Below, piece after piece: positions 43,801 to 52,636 of a stretch of DNA of 64,000 nucleotides. This DNA comes from Pelecanus crispus (Eukaryota > Chordata > Aves > Pelecaniformes > Pelecanidae). The DNA lies in assembly GCF_030463565.1 (NCBI RefSeq), contig NC_134661.1, positions 8,394,542-8,458,541 of the forward strand, read 5' to 3'. Both the position numbers and the translations under genes were made by a program. The notes below the pieces were generated by a model. The model did not search any database. It worked only from the letters and a program-made list of their open reading frames with translations, and was not told the DNA's origin. The first letter of the stretch is position 1. Every line of letters starts with the position of its first letter.

Positions 43801-45849
43801 AGGTATTTATCGGTTTGGTTTCCACGGCGTGATTCCTGTGATTAGAGGTGGCTATTCCACCGGAGCCTGGCGCCTGGTTCTGTTAGTCTTTGTGCCTCTG
43901 CTGGGCCGTCAGTGAAGGGGCCCGAGCTGCGTGCCTTGCCTGACAGCGTGCCGATTATCGCAGGTCCGTGCTTGCTTTTTACGAGTCTGTCTCCTGATTC
44001 TTCCTTCTCCCCTAGAAGCTGAACGAGGTGGCAGCGTCTCTGTTCGTCAGTTGTGAGGAAGCGCGTGTGGCAGAGGGCATTAGCATCCTGAACGAGCTGA
44101 TCATCCCCTGCATGCACCTCATGAACAACTTTGAGATCTCCAAAGAGGACCTGGACGCCCTTGAGGTCATGAGAAACCACTGGTGCTCCTATTTGGGACG
44201 AGAAGACATGGACGGTAGGGAATGGCGCCTGCCTTACCTTTGTCATGCTGTTTGTGGGCAGGCCAGTGCCTAGATCCGAACAAGAAAGGGGTTAAAGGAG
44301 CATTTAAAACACTTCCCTAAATTCCTGGCATTTGCACGGTAGCACGTTTGGATATTTCTGATTGTGAGAGGAAAAATGTATTTGAATCATCCATTGAATG
44401 AAGTTATAGAACTGAATCTTCTTTTGTGCTAAAGCTGGAGAGAAAGGATTCCTCTTCCCTGAAATGTGAAAAGCTAATTTCATAGAATCATAGAACTTCA
44501 AAATTTTCAAAAGAATGGCTTAGCATTACCTAGGCGTGCTTTGGTTTTGGTACGTCTCACTGGACGGAGGGTTCCCCGTAGATGGCAGGCGGATGCCGGC
44601 AGACTCAGGTGCAGGGGCACGCCTCTCTTCAGGAGGGAGGAACAGGTTTTTTCAGCGGCCAGAAACACGGCCGGGGTTGCAGAAGACTGGATGGGGGAGC
44701 AGATTCAGGGGATCTTTGCATTTCAAAGAGGCATTTGTCATTTCATGGCCGAATTTCAGTTCTGGATAGCTGGTTTTGTTCTGTGTTTTCTTCTGCGGTC
44801 TGGAGTCGGGCTGCCACGACTCCTCTCAGGTCATCTTTGTTAAGAGAAGTTGCTTGCGACCCCCTTGATCTGTGTGTGAAGATTTGGGGAGTCATTACAG
44901 GGGTTTTGTCATTAGCAGAGGGTAAACTTGCCGTAGGAAAATCGGGCGAAAACACAGAGGTTTATTCTCAAAATACTGTTGTAAAGAATAAAGGTTGGAG
45001 AAATTTATGCTAATTGGCCAGTTTCCCATTCTCCAGCTTGCCACAATGCGTTTACTTACACGGGAGGTTTTAGAGAAACAGAAGTAGGCTGCTTGCACCT
45101 CCCGGATCACCTGAGCTCGCTCAGGTGTCACCCCTTTCTGCCTGCTTTTCTTCATCCGAGGGTGCCTGTCCCTTAACACGCGGTCCGGTGGCATTTGTGC
45201 GGCCAGCTCCTGGGGGACAGCCCCTCACCGGCACCCGACGGTGCCTGCCGAGGTCCGAGATGTCACAGGCTGGAACGTCAGGTTACAAAAGCGCGCTCCG
45301 TTTCGTTCAAAGGCAAAGTCGGTATTGGCGTGTCGCCTTGAAACGCATAGCTACTTCTGACTTGCCAGCCAGTATGGCGCCTTTATTTGGAAAACGCGAT
45401 GCCCCGGCAGACGTGGCACTGTCCCCAGGGCAGGCGGCGGCGGAGCTCCCCTCGTGATGGAGCCCTGGGTAGTGGGCAGGAGCCGGGGACGGAGTGGGCC
45501 GCAGGCCGGCGGCTGCTCATCCCTGCCTGCAGGAGGTGGGCGGTTTTCAGCCCTGCAAGATGATTCTCTGAAAGGCGGCGTAGCTTTTTAGCTCGCGGCC
45601 CTGGAGCCCCACGCCATCTGGTCTTTTTACTGTTGCAGTGCCACTGACTGTTTCATCCTCTCCCCCTTGACAGCCAAACTGCAGATGAAGCTGGGCGAAT
45701 TACTCCCCCGGCTCCTCGACTGCTCCACCGAGGTCATTGTTCTGAAAGAGCCCCCGAAGATCCGGCCCAACTCCCCCTACGACCTCTGCAGCCGCTTCGC
45801 AGCCGTGATGGAGTCCATTCACGCGGCCTCGACCGTGACGGTGAAATAG
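19513..45849 (+). CDS. USP28: USP28, ubiquitin-specific protease 28, 26 exons, complete
   Basis: Nuclear cysteine deubiquitinase that stabilises MYC and 53BP1-pathway proteins. Exons: 19513-19557, 23190-23267, 24580-24712, 25968-26079, 26752-26914, 27826-27912, 28766-28903, 29342-29415, 29941-30017, 30401-30549, 32724-32851, 33021-33116, 34036-34215, 35379-35593, 35822-35892, 36189-36417, 37842-38045, 38586-38725, 38912-39097, 40036-40131, 41122-41300, 41397-41475, 41843-41922, 43035-43158, 44016-44214, 45674-45849. All phases join: 1145 residues, or 1083 without the 62-codon exon 38912-39097 (human 1077). Start MTAELQ matches human. Features: UBA-like helices in exons 2-3; catalytic Cys170 (GNTCWFSAV; codon 26891-26893); the dimerising coiled-coil arm in exons 12-15; catalytic His601 ([10 protein letters not shown], exon 16); C-terminus STVTVK. 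The UIM and SIM in exon 4 look eroded (see findings). Introns hold only one LTR fossil, one CR1 tail and simple repeats. Confidence 0.98.
19558..23189. other. USP28: USP28 intron 1
   Basis: Longest USP28 intron, 3.6 kb. The first 400 bases continue the CpG island and include a CCNGTC hexanucleotide array. GC content then falls toward about 21 kb, where ordinary AT-richer bird intron begins. No further exon recognised. Confidence 0.7.
19801..19945. repeat. Hexanucleotide (CCNGTC)n array in USP28 intron 1
   Basis: About 24 copies of a six-base unit, CCTGTC, CCGGTC or CCAGTC, with the variants clustered: a run of CCTGTC in the middle and CCGGTC/TCAGTC toward the right. It starts about 240 bases after exon 1 and is strongly asymmetric between strands (C/T-rich on +). 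Confidence 0.92.
33722..33860 (+). mobile_element. Avian endogenous retrovirus LTR fragment (fossil)
   Basis: The stretch resembles a widespread bird ERV LTR as I recall it: GCTGGGATGGAGTT near the start, then AACAGCGCTGATA, then GCTAAGCAGTG and CTCAAGGCTTT in the right order. It is a short, diverged, incomplete LTR without internal retroviral sequence beside it, so it looks old. It lies in USP28 intron 12. The family (class II or III) cannot be settled by eye. Confidence 0.6.
34294..34757 (+). mobile_element. CR1 LINE, 3'-end fragment
   Basis: 5'-truncated chicken-repeat-1 type LINE in USP28 intron 13, same orientation as the gene. It starts TTTGGGCCCCTCACTACAAG and includes the ORF2 C-terminus ([20 protein letters not shown], then [15 protein letters not shown], then [11 protein letters not shown]). 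It ends with the typical CR1 tail TTTTCCAACCTAAAC followed by ATTCTATGAT. Against the usual CR1 consensus, some 30-50 bases are missing at about 34440, where GAGGCTCAG runs directly into AAAAGGAGGCTG. Its presence is the strongest repeat evidence for a bird (or other sauropsid) source. The reading frame kept across the fragment suggests moderate age. Confidence 0.96.
38912..39097 (+). other. USP28: USP28 62-codon exon, probably alternatively spliced
   Basis: Acceptor CTTGGCCACAG, donor GAGGAG|GTACAG; 186 bases, exactly 62 codons in phase 0, so it can be skipped without changing frame (residues 774-835). It sits between the AALCE and VMLSPAMQG exons. Mammalian USP28 has a tissue-specific 62-residue insertion at this place (muscle, heart and brain isoform, from memory), so length and position agree. 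The peptide is acidic and Ser/Thr/Gln-rich without a recognised domain. Confidence 0.85.
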
Positions 45850-45983
45850 GCTGCGGACTCCCCGCCGTGGCGTGGTTCGCACACTGCAGACCGCCCGCCT
45901 GCCCGGGCGGGCGATGTCTGAAAGGGAGAGGGAAGAGAAGGGGGGATTCGGATTCAGAGCTGTGTTCTTTGTAAATACGAACG

Positions 45984-45989
45984 AATAAA
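45984..45989 (+). promoter_or_regulatory. USP28: USP28 polyadenylation signal
   Basis: AATAAA 135 bases after the stop codon, in ACGAATAAAAAGCAG, giving a short 3' UTR. A second AATAAA at 46928-46933 (TGCAATAAAAGCATTTG) could serve a longer form. Confidence 0.75.
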
Positions 45990-46716
45990 AAGCAGTATTG
46001 CACTTTTGAGAGAAAAGGTTCAGCGGTGACGCGGAGGACCCGAACCGCTGCGCTGGCGTGACGCGCCAGGTCCCTGGCAGCACTGCCTGCCGTGGGGTCC
46101 CCAGGCCGCCTCGGGAGGTTCTTCTGGTTTGGCAGCTTCCCAGACGCAGATCCCCGGGCCCGTGACGGCAGCAGAGCGAGAGACCGGCTCCTCTGGTGAG
46201 CCGGGCTGCGAGCTGTCGTCGATCTATCAGGCGCATTTACGTCTTCCGGAGCGGTTAGCTACCAGAGGCGACGTGTTCGGATCTTGCCAAGCTCCTGCTA
46301 GCAGGAGTCCGAGGTGTGTGATTAGGAAGCAGAGAGGGACAGGGGCTTACGCTCTCCTATCGTGCGGGCGGCCACGCGTGCAGCTGCACGTTCCGGTCGA
46401 GGCGAGCGGGCGCATGCCTTTCGTATTTTAACGGGCAAAAGAAAACATGCGGGAGTCTTCCTCCAAGAAAGGCGCAAGCAAATAGCGGCGGTGACAAGGG
46501 GCAGGACGGGACTGTAAAGGTTGTCTCCTGCGCAGTCGTGCTACAGCGATAGCTTACCAGTTAAGGGTGATCACCCCACCCCGAAGGATATTCCCCTCTC
46601 GGAGCGGAAGGCAAGCTTCCTTCTCGCCTCCGGTGGCTTTTCAGTGCCGGATTAGTGTTGGTGACAGCTGTGAGGGCTAGGATCAGCTCCTGTTTTGGTG
46701 GTCATGGTTGTTTTTC

Positions 46717-46724
<8 letters not shown>

Positions 46725-46750
<26 letters not shown>
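46725..46750. repeat. T26 homopolymer
   Basis: Run of T followed by CCCCTCCACCCCCCACCCCC, downstream of USP28. No attached element body seen. Confidence 0.9.
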
Positions 46751-49465
46751 CCCCTCCACCCCCCACCCCCCCATTGACTTTCTTTAAAAAATGTGCCCCG
46801 TTTGCGTTTCCCTTTGCGGGCAGCCTGTCCTTGGTTTGAGCTGCGGCACTTGTTTTAAACCAAACGTTCCGAGTAAGCGGAGGGGGGATCCTGGTTGTTA
46901 GGACTATGCAGATTTTTCTAAAAGTGCAATAAAAGCATTTGTTCTATGTTAGAATGAAAAAGCTCCCTCCGTGTTTTTATTTCGCTCCAGTGTTACACCT
47001 TAGGGTTCCTCCTGGCTTCATTACAAAGAAAGGGAGGCAGGAAAAAAAAAATACTGTGGGCAAAGCAGTGCAGAAATTTTTGCAGCTTGATGAAGGTCCC
47101 AGGCAGGCAGAACCGTGCGTGCACTCATGAGCTCACCGTGGATCTCCTGTGAGGACAGCGGAGCACTCGGGAGCTGCCGGGACAGGAATTTCGGATGCTT
47201 TAGCAGAAAAATGGGTGAGTTTGGTGACTCTGAGCGTTGCCAGGCTTGGAGCAGGCGTGCAGAGAAGCGTGTGGGGGAGAGGCGGGGAAGGCAGGTCCCA
47301 AGGGAGATGCCGGTGGTCGTTATGGATGCCAGGAGGTGTTGAGTCTTGTTTTTTGGAGCAGAGAATCTCTCCTGGAGCCCTTTCCCGCTGCAAGCCGCTC
47401 TGCATCGACTCGGGGCAGGGTTGGAAAAGGGAGCCTGCCGTTCCCAAGCAAGCAGCGGTAAATAAGCATTGACGTTAAAGGGAAAAGCACTCTCTTCCTG
47501 TGGCCAAAATCTCTATTTTCTTTATTAATTGGGGAATTGAAACGTTTAATTACATATTGAGCCGCTAACATGACCCTACGTTATAACAGTGCCCTTTTAC
47601 CTGCTGCTGCTGGCATCGCTCTGACAAAATAACAGATTTCTTGTCAGCAGCGTAGGAAGAGGGGAGAAACACACACGCGGGTGAGGTTTTTTTCCCCGAC
47701 AAATCAGACAGATGTTTCTGGGCCTTGTTCCTAGCACAAAATTCGTTGCAATTAGCAGAGCTATCTCTGAATGGAAATTGTCAGCACGGTCCCACCGTTC
47801 TGTCGGTGTGCGTTTCCCCGCTGTTTAGGAATAAAGAGCTCCCGTGGGAGAATCTTGCGTTCTCCTGGTTATTTTACGATGAAGTAGAAGCGCCGCTGTC
47901 TGCAGGGACTCAAGCTGCCTGTGTCCAAACAGCGAGCCGTGCTCCTTCCGGGTAACGGGATGCCATGGAGCCGGGGCTGCTGCTTTTGCAGCTTTTTTCC
48001 CCCCCGTTGTCATGACGGAGAGCAGAAGGATGAGACCTCGGACCGATTTCTCAGGGTACTTTGACTGCAATGAATGAAAAGCATCGAACTTTTGAACAGA
48101 GACCCCAGGGCCATGCCGATGCGTGCTCAGCAGCTGCGCTCGCTCCTCCCCGCCAGCAGACTGGCGATTTCTAGATGCTTTTGCAACGCTGTTGTGTCAG
48201 CCGGACTGGCAGGCGAGTCGGATGCGGTCTGGGGAGAGGTTCTTGAATTAGGAGAATCCGGTTATTCCGACTGTCACGGGACAGCAGCTTTGCCCCATTC
48301 TTTGTGCTGCTGCCAGGAAGTGAAATATCCAGCCGATGTCCAAAGCATGCTTTAAAAAAAAAAAAAAAAGCAGACTTCTCACAAGAGCAGGTCGGTGCCT
48401 GGAAAGTCATGATATTTGGATCGGGCTGGAAGGCAGGAGTGTCCTGAAGCTGGAAACCTCTGCTCCGTGTCTTGTTCTCCCCTTTCCCAAGGGCGTGGGT
48501 GACGGGTTACAGCCAAAACAGACTTGCTTTGCTTTCTGGGTCGCTCGGACCTCTGGAGGGCAGCTGACAGCGTGCGGGTCTCTGGAAGCACGCTCGCTCG
48601 CCAGCCAAGAGTGCCGCCCTCCTGTTTTGCCTCCCTTGATCTTCCTTAGGAAGGACAGAGCACCCGCCTCTCCCCTCTTCACTCGCCGCGCGACTGGCCG
48701 GCAGCGAGGGAAGCGCCTGCGGATCTCCTCTTTCTCTCTCCCTGCCCACCCGCTCCTTTCGCTCCTCTTCACCTGAGCAAAGTGCAGGTTTCACAAGGGG
48801 ACTTTCGGAGGAAAGCGGACTTTGCTTCCCCAGGAATGTCGGCGTCGGCTGGGGGCTTCCTTTCATTCGGTCACGCGCCCGCGGCTTTTGGCCTGCGGGG
48901 ATTAAACCGGCGGTGAACTCGGTTTTTAACCAGTGCTGTAGCAGCGGGCTGGCTTCTGTCGGGACTCTGGGTGGTAATCCAGGCTGACGCTCCGCGCTGC
49001 GGGTCGCAGAGAGGCGTGCAAAAGCAGGCTTTACTTTTACAGCTGAATCGGGAAGATGCAGAAGAAATGGTTAAGGAGACCCCCCAAACACTGCTCTTGC
49101 CTCTTGTGCACAGGTGAACGATGCAGTTGAGGAACTTTCTACGTGAAGGTCTGTGGCACACCTGTGGATTTAGTGTCTTAGCTGTGAGAAAATGAGGCTA
49201 CTGCAGCGGCCGCGGCCGCCGGCATCCTGCCTTTACAGCAGGAGCAGTCTTCGGTACCGCCTCGTCCCACGTTTTTTTCCCTCTCCCCCTTGTTTTCCAC
49301 CTTTCCCTTTTTCCCCCCAAGCTTTTCCGGACGGACCAAAGCACTGTAGGAGCGGCAGCGCTGCCCCTCGCAGCTCCCACCCTTCCTCCCCGCTCGTGCC
49401 GTGCCTCGTGCGAGACGCAGCTGTACGTTCAGAGCTCAGAAACACGCTGCCGATGACCGCGGTAA

Positions 49466-49471
49466 TTTATT
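49466..49471 (-). promoter_or_regulatory. CLDN25: Candidate CLDN25 polyadenylation signal
   Basis: AATAAA on the - strand (GCAATAAATTACC) about 380 bases after the CLDN25 stop; the first such signal met downstream. Confidence 0.45.
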
Positions 49472-49852
49472 GCGAATGCATCAGAGCGATACGGACATGC
49501 AAGGAATGAGCTGCTACGCTGGGGCGCAGCTGTTAACCACAACAGACTTGGCTACGGGGGCATTCGCAGGGGACGCTAACGCAGCGTCATCGGTAAGGGA
49601 CTCCACCACGTATGTCGCCGGGAGGACCAAGTGCTGCCCGCTGCTCTGCCTCCTTGCCTTCCCACGCTCGCTCGGTGAGCACTGCAGGAAAAGCTTTTGC
49701 TCCCGAAAAAAGAAAAAGCGAAGCAGGCACACAGAGGAAGGATAAAAAAATCTGCAAGGCAGCTCTAGGAATTGGCAAATCATCCTGGAAAACATGCAAG
49801 AGCCATCCCTGCGATGGGAAGAGCCGGGAGGCGCGTGGGGCGCCCCGAGTCC

Positions 49853-50527
49853 CTAGATGACCAGGTCTCTGTTTTTGGGGTGCGGGGAGTGGCCCCTGGC
49901 CGGACCCTGTGCGGCAGGGGGCTGGCGGCAGGTGGGGGCCGGCGGCGTTTCGGCCCTCGCGGAGCAGGTGCTGCAGGCGAGGAACAGCCCGCCGGCGGCG
50001 AGGAAGGCTCCGGCGAACCACCCCAGGAAGGTGGCCTCCCCGAATTCCCAGCGGGGGACGATGTTGGGGACGGTGTTGTCCCAGAAGTCGAGGACGGTGT
50101 TGTAGGCGACCCAGGAGACCGGCGCCAGCGTGGCCATCCCCGCCATGCCGAACGCCGCTCCCCCAGCGAGCAGGAGCCGGCGCTTGAGCCCGGGTCTGTC
50201 CTCGCAGGCTCTCCAGCCCTCCAGCCCCGGGGCGGCGAGGAGGCACCCCAGCAGCCCCAGCCCATTGGAGAGGCACATCAGGAGGCGGGAGATGCGCAGC
50301 GCCAGCGGCAGCGCCAGGAAGGAGCCGTGGGCTCGGCATTCGACCGCTCCCTCCTCCCGGGCGATGCAGACCTGCCAGAGCCCCATGGTCCAGACTTCCA
50401 GCTCGTTCAGGTCCAGGTTGAGGCTCTTCCAGAGTGGCACAAAGGTGGTGACGCAGGAGGAGACCCACCCGAGGAGGGCCAGCAGCATCCCCGCCACCTG
50501 CGCCTTCGCCCGCCGGCTGCCGGCCAT
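49853..50527 (-). CDS. CLDN25: CLDN25, claudin-25, single exon
   Basis: Four-pass membrane protein of the claudin family (tight-junction type), 224 residues in one exon (human CLDN25 229). Start MAGSRRAKAQVAG is aligned with human MAWSFRAKVQLGG. TM1 is about residues 10-30. The first extracellular loop has the claudin signature W33...G49-L50-W51-x2-C54...C64. TM2 is about 78-100, TM3 about 118-140, and the second loop holds FWDNTVPNIVPRWEFG (145-163, close to human FWDDSIPDIIPRWEFG). TM4 is about 166-187. The C-terminus NRDLVI matches the human ...NLVI end. Position next to USP28 agrees with human synteny. A longer overlapping open frame on the same strand is a shadow of this gene. Confidence 0.93.
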   Translation of the reverse strand: MAGSRRAKAQVAGMLLALLGWVSSCVTTFVPLWKSLNLDLNELEVWTMGLWQVCIAREEGAVECRAHGSFLALPLALRISRLLMCLSNGLGLLGCLLAAPGLEGWRACEDRPGLKRRLLLAGGAAFGMAGMATLAPVSWVAYNTVLDFWDNTVPNIVPRWEFGEATFLGWFAGAFLAAGGLFLACSTCSARAETPPAPTCRQPPAAQGPARGHSPHPKNRDLVI

Positions 50528-52590
50528 GATAACGCCGCTGCGCTAACCTGCGCACCGGGCCGAGATAAGCTGCCCGGAGCGGCGGCCACGGGCATTAACG
50601 CTTGTGGAGCAGCGTCCGCCCCGCTGCCGGCCACGTCTGGCGCCCGGGGGAGTGAAATCAAGCCTGTTCTTCCAACGCCGGGGTGTGGCCACGGTCATTT
50701 TCCAGCCGTTGTTGGTTTTTCCACGCTAAAAGGAAAGCGCGCCCGGCTCGGCAGGAAAAGCCGGGTGCATCCCCCACCGTGCCTCCAGCCAGGGTCCCGC
50801 CGCTGCCTCGCCGTGCCCGGGAGGGTTAAGCCAAAGCATGCAAATCCTCCGAGCCTCGGCCACCCCCAAGCGAGAGCCTTGGCAGGGAAAGCGGCTCTGA
50901 GCAGCGGCGGCTCCGGCCGTGGCGGGACAGGGAGGGGACCCCGAGGCGGGCTGCAGGCAGCGGAGAGCCGGCGTCGGGCTCTTCTCAGGAGGGTTTGAGG
51001 CATTGGCTCTCATTTGGTCATTAAATAAATACACAAAGAAACCTTCGAGAGCTGCGTCGAGGACGTCCAAGGGCGGGCGCGCCTTCACCCGGTGCTCGCA
51101 GGCAGTCACCCGTCACCCCCTCCCGCGCCCAGCACCTCGTCAGGGGACATGGTGACTGGTGCTTTACGTGAGCAACCTCCTGCCTGGGAGAAGACATCCC
51201 GCTGCAAAAAAAAAAAAAGATGGGGGAAAAGGATGGGCCGCATCGTCAGGAAAATCCCAACTTTGCTCGCCTCCCATCCGCCCCCGCACGCATCCCCTCC
51301 GCAGGGTCTGGCTTGCAGATTCATCTTCCCTGGGAGATTAGCGACTAATCTCTCCTTCATCTGCCGTCTGTCTTATCAACGGGGGTATCGGGGGCCAGGC
51401 TGGTAAATTACCGAGTCCTCCTGGCGCCGGGGGTCTGGGCCCGGTGGGCGTCGGGGGCGACCTTCGCAGGGGGCTCCCGAAAGGAGGACAGAGCCGGGCG
51501 CGAGGGAGCACGGACCGGGCAGGAGAGGGGGACGTTTTCCAGCCCTTGCTGATGGTCCCATCCCCAGGAGTGGATGGGGAGCATCTTCCCGAGGGTGAGA
51601 GCAGGGAAATCCGCCGGGAAACCCCTCCTGCTCCTTCCCTCGGGCGTTCAGGGCACGATTCCTTCTGATTAAATCATCTCGAGGTAATTGTGCCCGTCAT
51701 TGAGCCAGATTAAGGGGTCACCTTCTGCCACTGGAGCAGGACTGGCGACCGCTGCCTAGCTCCCCTTCCTTCCCTCCCACCGGCTGCGGCGGCACAGCCT
51801 GGCGGAGGATTCCCATCCGCGGCCGGCAGGAAGATGCCCGGCAGCAGCCGGGGTGGAGCGGGAGTCACCAGCCGAGGACGACACCTGCCAGCCTGGACAT
51901 GAGGTGGGTGCCCCCCTCACCGGGGGTCGGTGCGGGGCCGGGAGGTCTGTCCAGAGGCTGGTATCCTCCGTCGCCATGCCAAGGACCACTGGTCCTGCTG
52001 CTTTGCAGCGGCAGGGGATGCTCGGAGGAGGCAGAGCGCCCACGCTCGCCATTCCCATCCCCGTCCCCATTCCCATCCCTGTCCCTGCAGGTCGCCACTC
52101 TCTGGGTTGTATTTGCAGGAATGTGACCTCCCACTGCATCTCCCCGCAGGGACCAGGCTGGGCTCAGCCCGTCCCAAGGAGCCCAGCTACGGCGTCTGCA
52201 TCTCCATCACGGGCTGGCCTTCCTCCCGCGCCCGGGGGCTGCCCGTGCCTGCTCGGAGCTCGTTAGAGAACTGGCAATTATGGCTGCATCCCGGGACGAG
52301 CGTGGAGCACAGCCGCGGGCCATCGCCCGGAGCTTGCCCACTGCTGGGGCTGCTCCCTGCCAGAGGCGGACGCCTCCTTCCCTGGGCTCTGCAATGCAAT
52401 TATGGCCCCTCATGGGCTCGGCCGTCTGTTGCCATCCCATAGCCGCCCCGGCACGGTTCCGTGGCTGGCACTTGGGCTGCCGGGCGAGGGCAATCACACG
52501 GGACCCCGGCCCATGGGGGTGCAGAGAGGGGCTGGAACCCCGCACCACCCTCTGCATCCAAAATAACCCCCCACTTTGTGTCCCCCGCAG
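50528..52590. other. CLDN25-Kir3 intergenic region (head to head)
   Basis: The 5' ends of CLDN25 (-) and the Kir3 gene (+) face each other across about 2 kb. No coding exon is recognised. A possible noncoding Kir3 exon could end at 51902 (GACATGAG|GTGGGT), but this is weak. Features: a short A-rich run at 51204-51217 and a CCCATC/CCCGTC hexanucleotide stretch at 52051-52088. AT-richer blocks at about 51000-51050 and 51330-51420 may be regulatory. Confidence 0.5.
52051..52088. repeat. Short CCCATY/CCCGTC hexanucleotide repeat
   Basis: About six units, ATTCCCATCCCCGTCCCC and on. It resembles in unit size the larger array in USP28 intron 1 but is not identical. Confidence 0.75.
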
Positions 52591-52636
52591 CAGGACCCCG
52601 TGCCCAGCCCAGGGCTGAGCCCCCCCCGGCACCGCC

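Larger units (their letters stand above)
45990..49852. other. USP28-CLDN25 intergenic region
   Basis: About 3.9 kb without a recognised gene. It holds a possible distal USP28 polyadenylation signal at 46928-46933, a T26 run at 46725-46750 followed by a C-rich stretch, and an A-rich run at about 48353-48369. In human, CLDN25 and then ZW10 lie beyond USP28; no ZW10 sequence was seen here. Confidence 0.6.

Noticed and set aside
44481-44500. CATAGAATCATAGAA, like the reversed CR1 tail
   Set aside because: Only about 17 bases fit; the sequence after it is not CR1-like, so it may be chance or a tiny remnant.
49587-50555. 322-codon antisense frame overlapping CLDN25
   Set aside because: Shadow of CLDN25 in another frame; the claudin motifs are only in the 49853-50527 frame.
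51850-51902. Possible upstream coding exon of the Kir3 gene (MERESPAEDD...)
   Set aside because: A donor-like GTGGGT follows, but joining it would need the 5' UTR of exon 52591-52810 to be coding; the strong Kozak ATG at 52637 makes a noncoding upstream exon more likely.
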